Made by a program: the position numbers and the translations under genes
Origin: Coemansia sp. RSA 922
Lineage: Eukaryota; Kickxellomycota; Kickxellomycetes; Kickxellales; Kickxellaceae
Assembly: GCA_027577415.1 (NCBI GenBank)
Contig: JANBQS010000191.1
Location: forward strand, 1 to 27,330
Length of the DNA: 27,330 bases
Direction of reading: 5' to 3'
Notes under the pieces: generated by a model
What the model was told of the DNA's origin: nothing
Databases searched by the model: none
The model's input: the letters and a program-made list of their open reading frames with translations, nothing else
Shown: in pieces, positions 9,086 through 17,371 of the stretch
Layout of the letters: every line of letters begins with the position of its first letter
Position numbering within the stretch: position 1 is the first letter of the stretch

Positions 9086-10662
9086 ATGACAGAGCGAAGC
9101 GTTATTATCGTTGGCGGCGGCCTAGTAGGATCGCTGGCTGCCTGCTATTTTGCTAAGCGCGGGTGGAAGGTCGACTTGTACGAGAAGCGCCAAGGTACAT
9201 AATACCATGTTCAGTGGGAGTGCCAAGCATAATCACATATCTGCTGCGCCTCCTTCGCCTCATTCTAGGGATGCGATAAGCGTGGCTGACCTGCATGTTT
9301 CTGCATACTATACACCATATCATGAATATAGATGTCCGGCAGCCCGAGCACAGCTGTCTTGTTGAGCACCGGTCAATCAACTTGGCTATCTCTGAGCGCG
9401 GGTTCTCGGCGCTTCGCCGGCTGGACCCTTTGCTCGAGGCCCGGGTCAGAGATCTGGCCATCCCCATGCACGGCCGAATGATACACACCCGCGACGGCAA
9501 GCAGACCAGCCAGGCATACGACGTCTTTGGCAAGCACATAAACTCTGTTGGCCGCAACGCGCTGATTAAGATCCTTCTCGATGCGGCAGACAGCTACTCT
9601 CGGGTCACGCTGCACTTCCGCCACGAGCTAGTCGACGTTGACTTTGACTCGCGTCGCGCCACGCTGAGGAACGCCGAAACAGGCCATCAGTTTGACTCGA
9701 GGGCAGATCTTATTGTCGGTGCCGATGGCGCATACAGCAGGGTTCGCCAGCGGATGATGACCAAGGTCATGATGAACTACTCGCAGACGTATATCGAGCA
9801 TGGATACTGTGAGTTTAGCATAGCGCCCATCAACGACGCGTTTGCTATGAACCCGAACCACCTTCACATTTGGCCGCGTGGCTCGTTTATGCTTATAGCG
9901 CTGCCCAACCCCGACAAGACATTCACATGCACGCTGTTTATGCCGTGGCGCCAGTTCGACCAGATAAAGACTGGCGACGAGGCAGTTGGGTTCTTCCGCG
10001 CCAACTTCCCCGATGCCCTGGATCTGATGGGCGAAAAGAGCATGTGTGCCGAGTACGCCAGGAACCCCAAGGGATCTCTGGTCTATGTAAAGTGCACGCC
10101 GCATACCTACAAGAACTGCGCCGTGATTCTAGGCGACGCTGCCCATGCTATGGTCCCCTTCTATGGCCAAGGCATGAACTGCGGGTTTGAGGACGTAGAA
10201 AAGCTAGACGAGATCATGCTCGCCACACTGCAAGCATCCGGTTCCGAGTCAACAGAGACAACGCAGCTGACTGACGAACAGTTGCTCAGTGCACTCGACG
10301 AGTATTCGGCCACACGCGCCGCAGACACCGATGCCATCGTCGACTTGGCCCTGGACAATTACGTGGAAATGCGTGCCAGTGTCATTAGCTACTCGTATCT
10401 ACTGCGCAAGCAGCTTGAGGGCATTTTGCACCGCCTGTTCCCCACTTTAGTCATTCCGCTATACACCATGGTCAGCTTTACCTCGATCCCCTACGCTGCT
10501 GTCATCAGGCAGTGGAATCGCCAAACGCTCTGGCTCCACCGATCCATATACGCTGCCACCACTACTGCGGTGCTTGGTGCTGGCTTGATCTCAGCGCAGC
10601 TACTGGGCCTGCGAATGCCAACGCTCAACCAAGTCGCTCGCGTATTTTCTCACAACTACTAG
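9086..10662 (+). CDS. BNA4: Kynurenine 3-monooxygenase (FAD-dependent), two exons
   Basis: The enzyme hydroxylates kynurenine to 3-hydroxykynurenine with NADPH, O2 and FAD, in the kynurenine route to NAD+, on the mitochondrial outer membrane. Exon 1 is 9086-9194, the intron 9195-9331 (137 nt, GTACAT...ATATAG), and exon 2 9332-10662, giving 479 residues, the family's usual size. Residues 6-16 are the dinucleotide-binding GGGLVG fold. [11 protein letters not shown] (50-60) is the family fingerprint, [11 protein letters not shown] (165-175) the DG motif, and [16 protein letters not shown]...GFED (304-324) the GD/FAD-ribityl motif. NYVEMR and the PLYTMVSF segment are also typical. A hydrophobic helix near 440-460 would be the membrane anchor. 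Exon 2 alone is open from 9295, but that part lies in the intron and lacks the Rossmann motif. Confidence 0.96.
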
Positions 10663-10772
10663 CCGTGATTCTACCCTCTTTGTGTAAACATTGCCATTTG
10701 CTTTCACTAATCTCAACTTCAATAACTGGCACGTGTGCATCTTTGGGTATAAATGGTATATAATGGCGAGAT

Positions 10773-11243
10773 CTAGTACACCCGGTATGATGGATAGTAT
10801 TCTCCAGGTCCTTCAGCATGCTGCTCTGGCGAGAGCTTGTACGTATAAGCGCTTCCAGGAACTGGAGGCATGCTAGACGCCGAGTAAACGGGCTTCTGGA
10901 GTTTTGACAGCGCCTCAACAACATCCTTGACCTCCACAGTAGCTGGCACTTCGGCAGCCGCCGCTCCCTCAGCGGGCGTAGGAAGCGCTTCAGCCACGTT
11001 GGCGCTCAGCAACAGTCGCCCAACGTCCGACTGCGTGTACACCTCTGTGCGCGGATAGTTGCGACGCACATCGCGTTTGTAGTATTGGTTGTTGAACAAG
11101 TCCGATGCCGCTGTCTCTGGCCGCTTATACTCTGGTTGCGATGCTGGTGCTGGCGAGCGGAATGTCGTACGTGGAATCATGGAGTCGCTGTAGTCTGACA
11201 GCCAGACCTTGCTGCCCACTTTTTGCCAGAACCGTTTAAACAT
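10773..11243 (-). CDS. Small conserved-looking protein of unknown function, possibly mitochondrial
   Basis: A 156-residue intronless frame starting MFKRFWQKVGSKVWLS, an amphipathic basic N-terminus that could be a mitochondrial targeting segment. It continues with a Ser/Pro/Arg block (IPRTTFRSPAPASQP, about 23-37), a Tyr/Arg-rich part with NYPRTEVYTQSDVGRLLL (about 62-79), an Ala/Glu/Pro-rich linker and a Tyr/Pro-rich tail ending YRVY. No Cys pairs, membrane helices or catalytic motifs are visible. The leader on the minus strand is a T-rich tract, as in real genes here, and the gene converges on KMO with 110 nt between stops. I do not recognise the family; a small accessory subunit of a respiratory complex is a guess only. 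Confidence 0.65.
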   Translation of the reverse strand: MFKRFWQKVGSKVWLSDYSDSMIPRTTFRSPAPASQPEYKRPETAASDLFNNQYYKRDVRRNYPRTEVYTQSDVGRLLLSANVAEALPTPAEGAAAAEVPATVEVKDVVEALSKLQKPVYSASSMPPVPGSAYTYKLSPEQHAEGPGEYYPSYRVY

Positions 11244-11498
11244 ATTTTTTAAATAAAAAAAAAGATAGAAATCGAAATTGAATCGACGTAAAGGAAAAGA
11301 AAGTTGACGAACGGATGTAGGCTAGGTTGATCGGGCTTATCATTCATCAGACTAAAAATCGGCTCGGCTCTTCGGCTCACTTATTTTGGTATCCTTTGCG
11401 ACATGTTACATGTAAATATAGCGAACGATATTTATTAATCAAGGTTATTGATGACAGAATGTTGCTATACTAGATCGTAGTCATTATACAAGCGGGCT

Positions 11499-11747
11499 TT
11501 AGCGCCACCACCCCATGCAGCGTCTCATGCACCACTGGTAGTTCCAGCTGCCACGGCAGCGCCAGTGGCACTGGCGCCATCTCCAGCTGCCCATGCCACC
11601 GCCACCACCACCGCCGCCGCCGATCTGGCCCTGGTCAATAGGCTCCTGGGGCAGAGGATAAGCGGTGGCCTCGGGTTCAGGGTTTGCCACAGCTAGGGCG
11701 GTGGCGGCAAAGGCAATAGCCAGAACGGAAGTGGAAAGGAGCTTCAT
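11499..11747 (-). CDS. Secreted Trp/Arg-rich four-cysteine peptide precursor
   Basis: An 82-residue precursor. Residues 1-21 form a classical signal peptide (Lys2, long Leu/Ala/Val core, AVA-type cleavage site). Residues 22-42 are a Pro/Glu-rich acidic spacer, 43-51 a run of nine Gly, and 52-82 a cationic end with seven Trp and seven Arg. Four cysteines (60, 64, 73, 77) follow the pattern CX3C-X8-CX3C, the layout of helical-hairpin (alpha-hairpinin) defence peptides, although X8 is short for that group. Trp/Arg density also resembles indolicidin-type antimicrobial peptides. The start is chosen at 11745-11747 because it opens the signal peptide and sits about 120 nt after a TATA box; the frame itself is open to 11990. 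Antimicrobial or signalling function is inference; an acidic pro-region that neutralises the basic peptide would fit. Confidence 0.72.
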   Translation of the reverse strand: MKLLSTSVLAIAFAATALAVANPEPEATAYPLPQEPIDQGQIGGGGGGGGGMGSWRWRQCHWRCRGSWNYQWCMRRCMGWWR

Positions 11748-12147
11748 GATTGCAACGAGTTGAGTTTGGAGCTGGTGGTTTGCAGGCTTGTTGATAGTAG
11801 TAGTAGAAGAAAGGACGATAAAGTTGTCTGAGGAAACAAACAGACAGCACCGGGTGGCAGTCTGCCTTTTATATGAAAAATTCCACCAGTACAGTTTACC
11901 ACAGTCATAGATACTTGTCCCGTGTTGTATCTCTACGAGAAGTAGCTTTTGCATGATGGTTCCCATCGTCTGCTCAGATCCACCGCACACAATCTTCCAG
12001 GATATATCTGTCGTGGCTCATGGCCATTTTGACTAACACTGACGTATTTAGAGAAAAAAAGATCAATATTTGTATATTGTCTGCCACAAAGGCGTGAGAT
12101 AAAATAATATTTTAAACCTAGAGCATGGATCGGGAGCATATCATGCT
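11748..12147. other. Promoter of the secreted peptide gene and eIF3c 3' flank
   Basis: 400 nt. On the minus strand it starts with the hairpin at the eIF3c stop, passes an AT-rich section (about 12050-12120) that should hold the eIF3c polyadenylation region, and ends with the TATA box and leader of the peptide gene. The frame on the minus strand through this interval is not supported as protein. Confidence 0.5.
11866..11875 (-). promoter_or_regulatory. TATA box of the secreted peptide gene
   Basis: On the minus strand the sequence reads CATATAAAAG, a good TATA box, about 120 nt upstream of the ATG at 11747. The leader between them is rich in C and T. The spacing matches that of other TATA-like sites in the window. 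Confidence 0.55.
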
Positions 12148-12151
12148 CTAG
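12118..12151 (-). repeat. 10-bp perfect inverted repeat across the eIF3c stop codon
   Basis: CTAGAGCATG at 12118-12127 is exactly complementary to CATGCTCTAG at 12142-12151, with 14 nt between. The 12142-12151 arm contains the TAG stop of eIF3c (12148-12150). A transcript could fold a 10-bp stem enclosing the stop codon. Confidence 0.8.
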
Positions 12152-15018
12152 TTGTTGTTGTCGTTTCTACGCTGACCGCCGCTTCCTCCGACGTTGCCAC
12201 CCCTACGGCCGCCACGGCCGCCTCGGTGACCACCACCCTGACCACCTCCAGCACCGTCCCTGCGGTTCTGGTTACCACGCTGGCCATCTCTGTTGTCACG
12301 TCCATCACGGCCGCCACCGCCTCCATCCCTGCGGTTCTGGTTCGGGCGACCTTCTCTGTCACCCTGGTTCCGGTCACCACGCTCTCCGCCTTGCTGGCGG
12401 TCGCCAGGTGTCTGACCTCCGTTAAGCTTGAGCTCAAGCATACGGTCGTTAATATCGGCAAAGGTGTTTGCCTTGTTGGACAGAGCAAGGGCGGTCTGCT
12501 GCAGACGCGACGAAGCATCGTGGCTGGCGCGGCTGAAGACTAGCACGCCACCAACTTCGTCAAGCGATGCCTGGACCTCGTTGTGGTACACCATGCGTGC
12601 AAGCAGAGCGTAGACCTTGCCCTTGGGCAGGTCGAACATGGTAGCCAGGTCAGCAAGGCCAACTGACTCGAACTGCGTCGCGTAGGTGAACAAGTAAGTA
12701 CGCAGGGCCTCGACTTGGATCTTGCTAGCGAGCATGTCAGTGATCTCCTCAGGGTTGGGGAGCAGCGACCAGATCCGGATGGACTGGATAAGGTCGCGGG
12801 CATCCTCCCACTCGCCAGCAGCAAGGGCCTTGGACGCAGCCATGATGTGGTCGCGAGTGTTCTCGGGGGGACCCATGAAGACCTGGCGCTCGTTAAAGTC
12901 GAGCATGCGGCGGAAGGCGCGGCTGATGGGGGCGCGGCGCGCATCGGGGTTGATGTTGGCCGAGGCCATGAAGGGGATCTCGAGGAGCATGGACGAGGTC
13001 AGGAACACGCACTCGAGCAGCTCGAGGTTGATGTTGGTGTGGAACGGCAGCTGGCGCAGGCGCTGCAGCTGCTCCTCGTTGGGCGACAGCTGGTGCATGC
13101 GCTGCTGGCCGACGCCCTGAGCGAGAAGCTCGCGCTGGTGGCCAGTAGACATGAGCTCGACAATGTGCTCAAACGACTCTTGGATCTTGCCAAGTCTGAA
13201 GGCGGCAAGGCCGAGCTGGGCGATCGCGCGGTTGTACAAAATCTGCGTCTTATTGTCAGCCTGGTGAACATTCTCCTGGATGTGCGACATCAGCAGCAGG
13301 TCGCGTGCAATGTAGTAGCGCTTGTGCAGGGCGTGGTTGAAGACGTGCATCAACATGGCGTGCGAGCGCCCCTGCGCGTCGGCATTGAGGTACAGGAAGG
13401 TGCACAGGCTGTGGACGATGGCCTCAATATCGCCAGCGGTCGACGCAGGGACAACGCTCGACTCGTTGGTACGCGAAAGGTCCGCAGCAGCAGCCTCCAC
13501 GTGCAAGTTGACTTGGTCGGTGCGGTAGTACAGATGATCGAGACGGCGGAGCACTACATGGCACAGGCTGGTCTTCTGGTCAGTGCGCTCAAAGTAGCTC
13601 TGAGCACGAACGATAGTCACGTACAGAGGGACAGCGTCACGCATGCGCTCGATGTACTCGGGCGTGTGCGGGTCAATGTTCCGCAGCGACTTTGTAAACT
13701 CCTCGTCAAGACGGTCAACGGACGCAATAATGGAGCCGCGCAGGGTGATGGTCGCATTCGTGTACTCAAAGTCCTCCTCGTAGTCGTGCGAGTCACCGCT
13801 TTCAATAATAGTGATCTGCCGGTTAGCCTCGAGTAGAGCAAGGAGCTCGTTGACGCGGCTCTGAGCCTTGTGCCACATCTCAATTGGCAGGTGGCTCGAC
13901 GAGGGCGCACTGTCAAACTGCGCAGAGATAAGCGTCATCAAAACCTTGGCCTTTTGGAGCGCGTTGACACCGACGCCCAGCAGCGCCTCAAGTGACTTGA
14001 TCGACTCGAACTTGTTGGTGTTCTTGCGACCACGCGACGCAATGAGCGCAAGAAGGTGCTCGTTGAGGTTGCGCTCGTTGTACTTGGGTGCCTCGACAGC
14101 CTTGCCATCCTTGCCCACCGCAGTGAAGCCGTCGTCGTCTTCGTCTTCTTCAGCCGCAGCAGCGGCCTTCGCAGCAGCAGCCCGTTGCGAGCGCTGGGCT
14201 CTGTCTTTCTTGGTCTTGTTGGACGACGTGTCTTCCTTGGCCGGGGTCTTCTTAAGCCAGCGTGAGATGCCGACTTCGCCATCGTCGTCGCTATCAGACG
14301 AAGACGACGACTCATCCGAGTCCGAGTCCCAGTAAGAGTCATCCGACTCCGAGTCACTCAAGGCAGCCTTGCCCTTGTTGGCTGAAGGCACAGCAGCAGC
14401 AGTGCGGGTCGAGGGAACAGCCTGGTCGTCGTCGCTGGCCTCATTCTCGCTCTCAGCCGCGGCGGCCTCCTCCTCGTCGTTAGATTCAGTGGGGTTGGCC
14501 TTGAACTCGGCGATCAGCGACTCAAAGTCCTTGTTGTGCTTGCGCACACGCTGCTTCAGCTGGTTGTAGCCACGGGAGTCGGTAGCGCTAAGCTTGCTCA
14601 GCGCCGCCTTATCCTTCTGGTTCTCATAAAGCGCATCCTCAAGGGCGACCAATGAGCGAATGTACGAGCGAGGCAGGTTCGACACAGAAACCGTTTTGAT
14701 AAGCTTGGGTACAACCTTGTTTAGCTGGTCAAAGCTGGACGCGGCCAAGTGCCACTCGTCAGCGCGGATGGCTCTCAGGGTCTCCCGGGACAGCTCCGTG
14801 ACCTGATCGGCCAGCTTGTCCTTGGTGCTCTTCACCGTGCGCTTGACTTCTTCTTCTTCGTCAGAGTCTAGGCCAGCACGGGCAATACGGCTGGCGCTGG
14901 CTCCCGAGGTGGTCTGCTTCTTCTTCTGTGTCTCCTCATCGGAGAAATCGTCAGAGGACGAGCTGCTGTAGTCGGATTCAGAGTCCGAGGACTCGTCGCG
15001 GCGGAAAAAGCGCGACAT
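12148..15018 (-). CDS. NIP1: Translation initiation factor eIF3 subunit c (Nip1)
   Basis: A 956-residue intronless protein, core subunit of eIF3, which bridges the 40S ribosome, eIF1/eIF5 and eIF2. It begins MSRFFRR, as eIF3c proteins do, with an acidic Ser/Asp-rich segment (8-30) and further acidic low-complexity blocks near 175-255. The conserved middle follows, then a PCI domain with winged helix roughly 640-830 (its end includes a segment reading SVGLADLATMFDLPKGKVY). The last ~90 residues (about 865-956) are a Gly/Arg/Asn/Asp-rich RGG-like tail ending NDNNN. Length is somewhat above yeast Nip1 because of the linkers and tail. The start is the first ATG after a T-rich leader. Gene and family are certain; the exact PCI borders are estimated. 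Confidence 0.95.
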   Translation of the reverse strand: MSRFFRRDESSDSESDYSSSSSDDFSDEETQKKKQTTSGASASRIARAGLDSDEEEEVKRTVKSTKDKLADQVTELSRETLRAIRADEWHLAASSFDQLNKVVPKLIKTVSVSNLPRSYIRSLVALEDALYENQKDKAALSKLSATDSRGYNQLKQRVRKHNKDFESLIAEFKANPTESNDEEEAAAAESENEASDDDQAVPSTRTAAAVPSANKGKAALSDSESDDSYWDSDSDESSSSSDSDDDGEVGISRWLKKTPAKEDTSSNKTKKDRAQRSQRAAAAKAAAAAEEDEDDDGFTAVGKDGKAVEAPKYNERNLNEHLLALIASRGRKNTNKFESIKSLEALLGVGVNALQKAKVLMTLISAQFDSAPSSSHLPIEMWHKAQSRVNELLALLEANRQITIIESGDSHDYEEDFEYTNATITLRGSIIASVDRLDEEFTKSLRNIDPHTPEYIERMRDAVPLYVTIVRAQSYFERTDQKTSLCHVVLRRLDHLYYRTDQVNLHVEAAAADLSRTNESSVVPASTAGDIEAIVHSLCTFLYLNADAQGRSHAMLMHVFNHALHKRYYIARDLLLMSHIQENVHQADNKTQILYNRAIAQLGLAAFRLGKIQESFEHIVELMSTGHQRELLAQGVGQQRMHQLSPNEEQLQRLRQLPFHTNINLELLECVFLTSSMLLEIPFMASANINPDARRAPISRAFRRMLDFNERQVFMGPPENTRDHIMAASKALAAGEWEDARDLIQSIRIWSLLPNPEEITDMLASKIQVEALRTYLFTYATQFESVGLADLATMFDLPKGKVYALLARMVYHNEVQASLDEVGGVLVFSRASHDASSRLQQTALALSNKANTFADINDRMLELKLNGGQTPGDRQQGGERGDRNQGDREGRPNQNRRDGGGGGRDGRDNRDGQRGNQNRRDGAGGGQGGGHRGGRGGRRGGNVGGSGGQRRNDNNN

Positions 15019-15490
15019 TGTTTTAATCTGTTATTCGTCGAGTGCGATTCCTTTGCGCTCACTGCCTTGATTACGCGCGAAAGAATGAAAATGGCAAGAT
15101 GAGAAAAGTAAAAGAGACAAATCTCGGAAAATTGAGTCGTTCTTTGACAAGACGTGGTGGAATTTCGCAAAAGTCCTGCGCGGGCACTGGCTTCTTTCGC
15201 CTTTGTAGGTAGACCGCTATTTCAATCGCTTTTGCGCATGAAAATTTTTTTCGCAGGGCTTTGGCGGCGAGTGGTGGAGAGAAGCCAATCAAGTATTTGA
15301 TTAAATCACGACATGTATACCTGCAAGTGGGGTGATATAAAAGATATCTTACTACTGGATTAAATGGAAAGAAATAGTTCTCCTAAGAGACGCCGCCATT
15401 AGCACTAAAGTGTGTGTCTGTGGTCAGGCCGCGCTTGAAAGTTTCGACAAAAAATAAATGAGCATCAGAGATATTACGAGTACGTGCACT
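15019..15490. other. eIF3c promoter region and DUF3759 gene 3' flank
   Basis: 472 nt between a gene start (eIF3c) and the stop of the upstream same-strand gene. The part nearest eIF3c on the minus strand has T-rich runs (about 15085-15120 and 15240-15255). A frame at 15071-15292 lacks family features. No clear TATA box was found, which would suit a housekeeping promoter. Confidence 0.5.
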
Positions 15491-16778
15491 TCAGTACTGG
15501 TTGTTGTAGCCGCCGCCATACTGGTTGTTGTTGTAGCCGCCATATTGTTGCTGCTGGCCGTGGCTGCCGCTGCCGGAGGCCCCGTCAAAGCTGTCAGCCT
15601 CACCGCCAGCGGCGCCGTAGTTGTAAGTGTAGCCAGTGTTGGCAGCCAGCTCGTCACCAGCGCTGATATCGGCAGCAAGAGAAGCACTACGAGTGGCCTC
15701 TGCAATGACGAGGTCGCGCGAGACGCCGTTCTGGAAGGACTTGCTGTTCTTCTCCCAGTACTTGATAGCCTGAGCAGCAGCAAAGGCAACCATTAGCTTC
15801 TTGGCAAAGCCGTGGCTGACCTTCTTGCCCTGGTTGCGGGACTTGGTCTGGTACCAGTTAAGCGCCGCCCACGCAGCAGCACCGCCTATTTAAGTGTGCA
15901 TGAAAGAGCGAGCATAAATCAGCAAGGACATGGGATAATTAGTAAGTGATGCTGCACTATTGCACATGTGGCTGACAGGCTCAGGTGGAATGACGTGCAT
16001 GTGGATGGCGCGAGAGAGCTTTCCTCCGCCGTTGGCTAGTTTGGGGAGCGGAAATCAGCAGCGTCCGGAGGAGGGGGAGCTGAAGATGTGCCACTTCATC
16101 CAAACGCAGGCGTATGTGGGAAAGTGCAAAGATGTGCCCTTTGCACTTTGCCCACGCATACACGCCGGTGGAAAAAGGAGGATGGACCCGGCTGGTCCGA
16201 CAAAGGCAAAAGTAAAAAAACTACTAGATGGGAGCTGCTACCAAGCAAGCCCTGTACTTACCAAGAAGCTGGTGCGACTTTTTCGACTTTCCATTGCCGC
16301 CAAAACCGTCGAAAATGCCACGCTCGGTGATGTCCCTGCTGCTCTCCTCGAGGTCCTTCATGTCAAAGTCCTGAAGATCGCGGGCCGAGTTGGTAGAGAT
16401 TTGAAGTCCAGTGAGCTCGTTGGCGTACTGGTTCTGGCCCAGCAACATCCGAGCCACCTGCTCTGTCGATGCGTCGGTGACCTTGTCAAAGTCGATATCA
16501 AAGTCGAATGCTTGGGGCTTCTGCTTGCCGCCATACTGCTCATTGTACTGGTTGTCGCCGTAAGACTGCTGACCGCCATACTGGTTGTCGTAAGGAGCGC
16601 CGGGCTGAGGGGCACCGTACTGGTTGTCGTATTGGTTGTCGCCGTATTGGACGTTGGGCTGGTGGGGTGCACCATACTGATTATCGTACTGGTTGTCGTA
16701 CTGCTGGCCACCGTACTGCTGGCCGTAGCTGCCCCCTTGGTTGTTGTACTGTTGGCCGTAGTTGTTGTTGTAGCTCAT
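15491..16778 (-). CDS. CipC/DUF3759-like protein with Q/N/G/Y-rich ends, two exons
   Basis: Exon 1 is 16262-16778, the intron 15886-16261 (376 nt, GTAAGT...ATAG), and exon 2 15491-15885, giving 303 residues. The junction restores KSKKSHQLLGGAAAW, the start of the DUF3759 domain found in CipC-like fungal proteins, followed by KKVSHGFAKKLMVAFAAAQA; the domain spans about 163-225. DUF3759 proteins are often induced by antibiotics or stress, but no biochemical role is established. Residues 1-90 are repeats built from YDNQYG, QQYGG and GAP units, and the last ~25 residues are again Gln/Asn/Gly/Tyr-rich, so the domain is flanked by prion-like low-complexity sequence. A small acidic block (FDFDIDFDKVTD) follows the N-terminal repeats. 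Upstream sits a TATA box with three CCCCT elements, consistent with stress control. Confidence 0.85.
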
Positions 16779-16881
16779 TGTTGTAAGAGAGAGAAAAAAA
16801 GTCGAGAGAGAAAATATATATAAAAGTGAAGAGTATAGGGAAAGAAGGAATGGAATGTGATGGCAGGCGCACCTGGGCGCT

Positions 16882-16889
16882 CTTTATAC
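16882..16889 (-). promoter_or_regulatory. TATA box of the DUF3759-like gene
   Basis: On the minus strand the sequence reads GGTATAAAG, about 105 nt upstream of the ATG at 16778. A second AT run (TATATATA at 16815-16822) is closer to the ATG and would leave a leader of only a few nucleotides, so this site is preferred. Confidence 0.5.
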
Positions 16890-16940
16890 CTGTCACTTTC
16901 CTTGCCAAGGATGGCGACACAATTACCAAAAGGGCTTGTA

Positions 16941-16973
16941 CCCCTCCCCCTGACCCTTGAGTCGCCCACCCCT
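16941..16973 (-). promoter_or_regulatory. Cluster of three stress response elements (AGGGG/CCCCT)
   Basis: CCCCT occurs at 16941-16945, 16947-16951 and 16969-16973, all reading AGGGG on the minus strand, 52-84 nt upstream of the TATA box. Msn2/4-type zinc-finger activators bind this core in yeasts. Binding here is inferred from motif density and position. Confidence 0.5.
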
Positions 16974-17371
16974 CGTCCGAATAATAGAATGATCGAATTT
17001 GGCAGAGTACCGCCGTGTCGTCCATCTCTCAAGTCTCGCTTCCCACATGATGTTCTTTCAGCCAATGGCCGCAGTGGCTGCCCACCTGTCTCCTCCTCCC
17101 CCCATGTCTTGTGGCCTTTTCTTGGCGCTTGCTGCGGCCACATCTTTTTGTTTACCGCTGTCTCATCAGCTAGCCGTTTCTTTTCTCGCATCTATTTTTA
17201 GAGTAGATGAGGCAAGAACGGTGTCTCCAAAATGACGATGAGGTAACGCGCTGCGCAGCCATTATTAACCATGCATAGTTGTAGCACAATTCTATTTATA
17301 CACTTTCTTTTTCCTTTTTCAAGAGTCTTGGCCGTGGGCAGCGGCTGCGAGTTCAACCGCATTTCTGAAAG

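Larger units (their letters stand above)
16779..17371. other. Promoter region of the DUF3759-like gene and carrier gene 3' flank
   Basis: 593 nt between two minus-strand genes. The part next to 16778 contains the TATA box and CCCCT cluster listed separately. The part next to 17371 holds the carrier 3' UTR; an AT-rich section at 17255-17325 may carry the poly(A) signal. Plus-strand open frames here have no recognisable product. Confidence 0.5.

Noticed and set aside
12118..12150. Stop-codon readthrough of eIF3c adding nine residues ending SML (weak peroxisomal signal)
   Set aside because: TAG followed by AGC is not an efficient readthrough context, SML is a poor signal, and an eIF3 core subunit has no known peroxisomal role.
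12715..13836. 373-codon open frame on the plus strand
   Set aside because: Lies wholly antisense to eIF3c; the long frame is a by-product of its G/C-ending codons and shows no family motif.
15960..16823. 287-codon plus-strand frame
   Set aside because: Antisense to exon 1 and intron of the DUF3759-like gene; the Val/Leu-rich sequence is the complement of the Gln/Asn/Tyr repeats.
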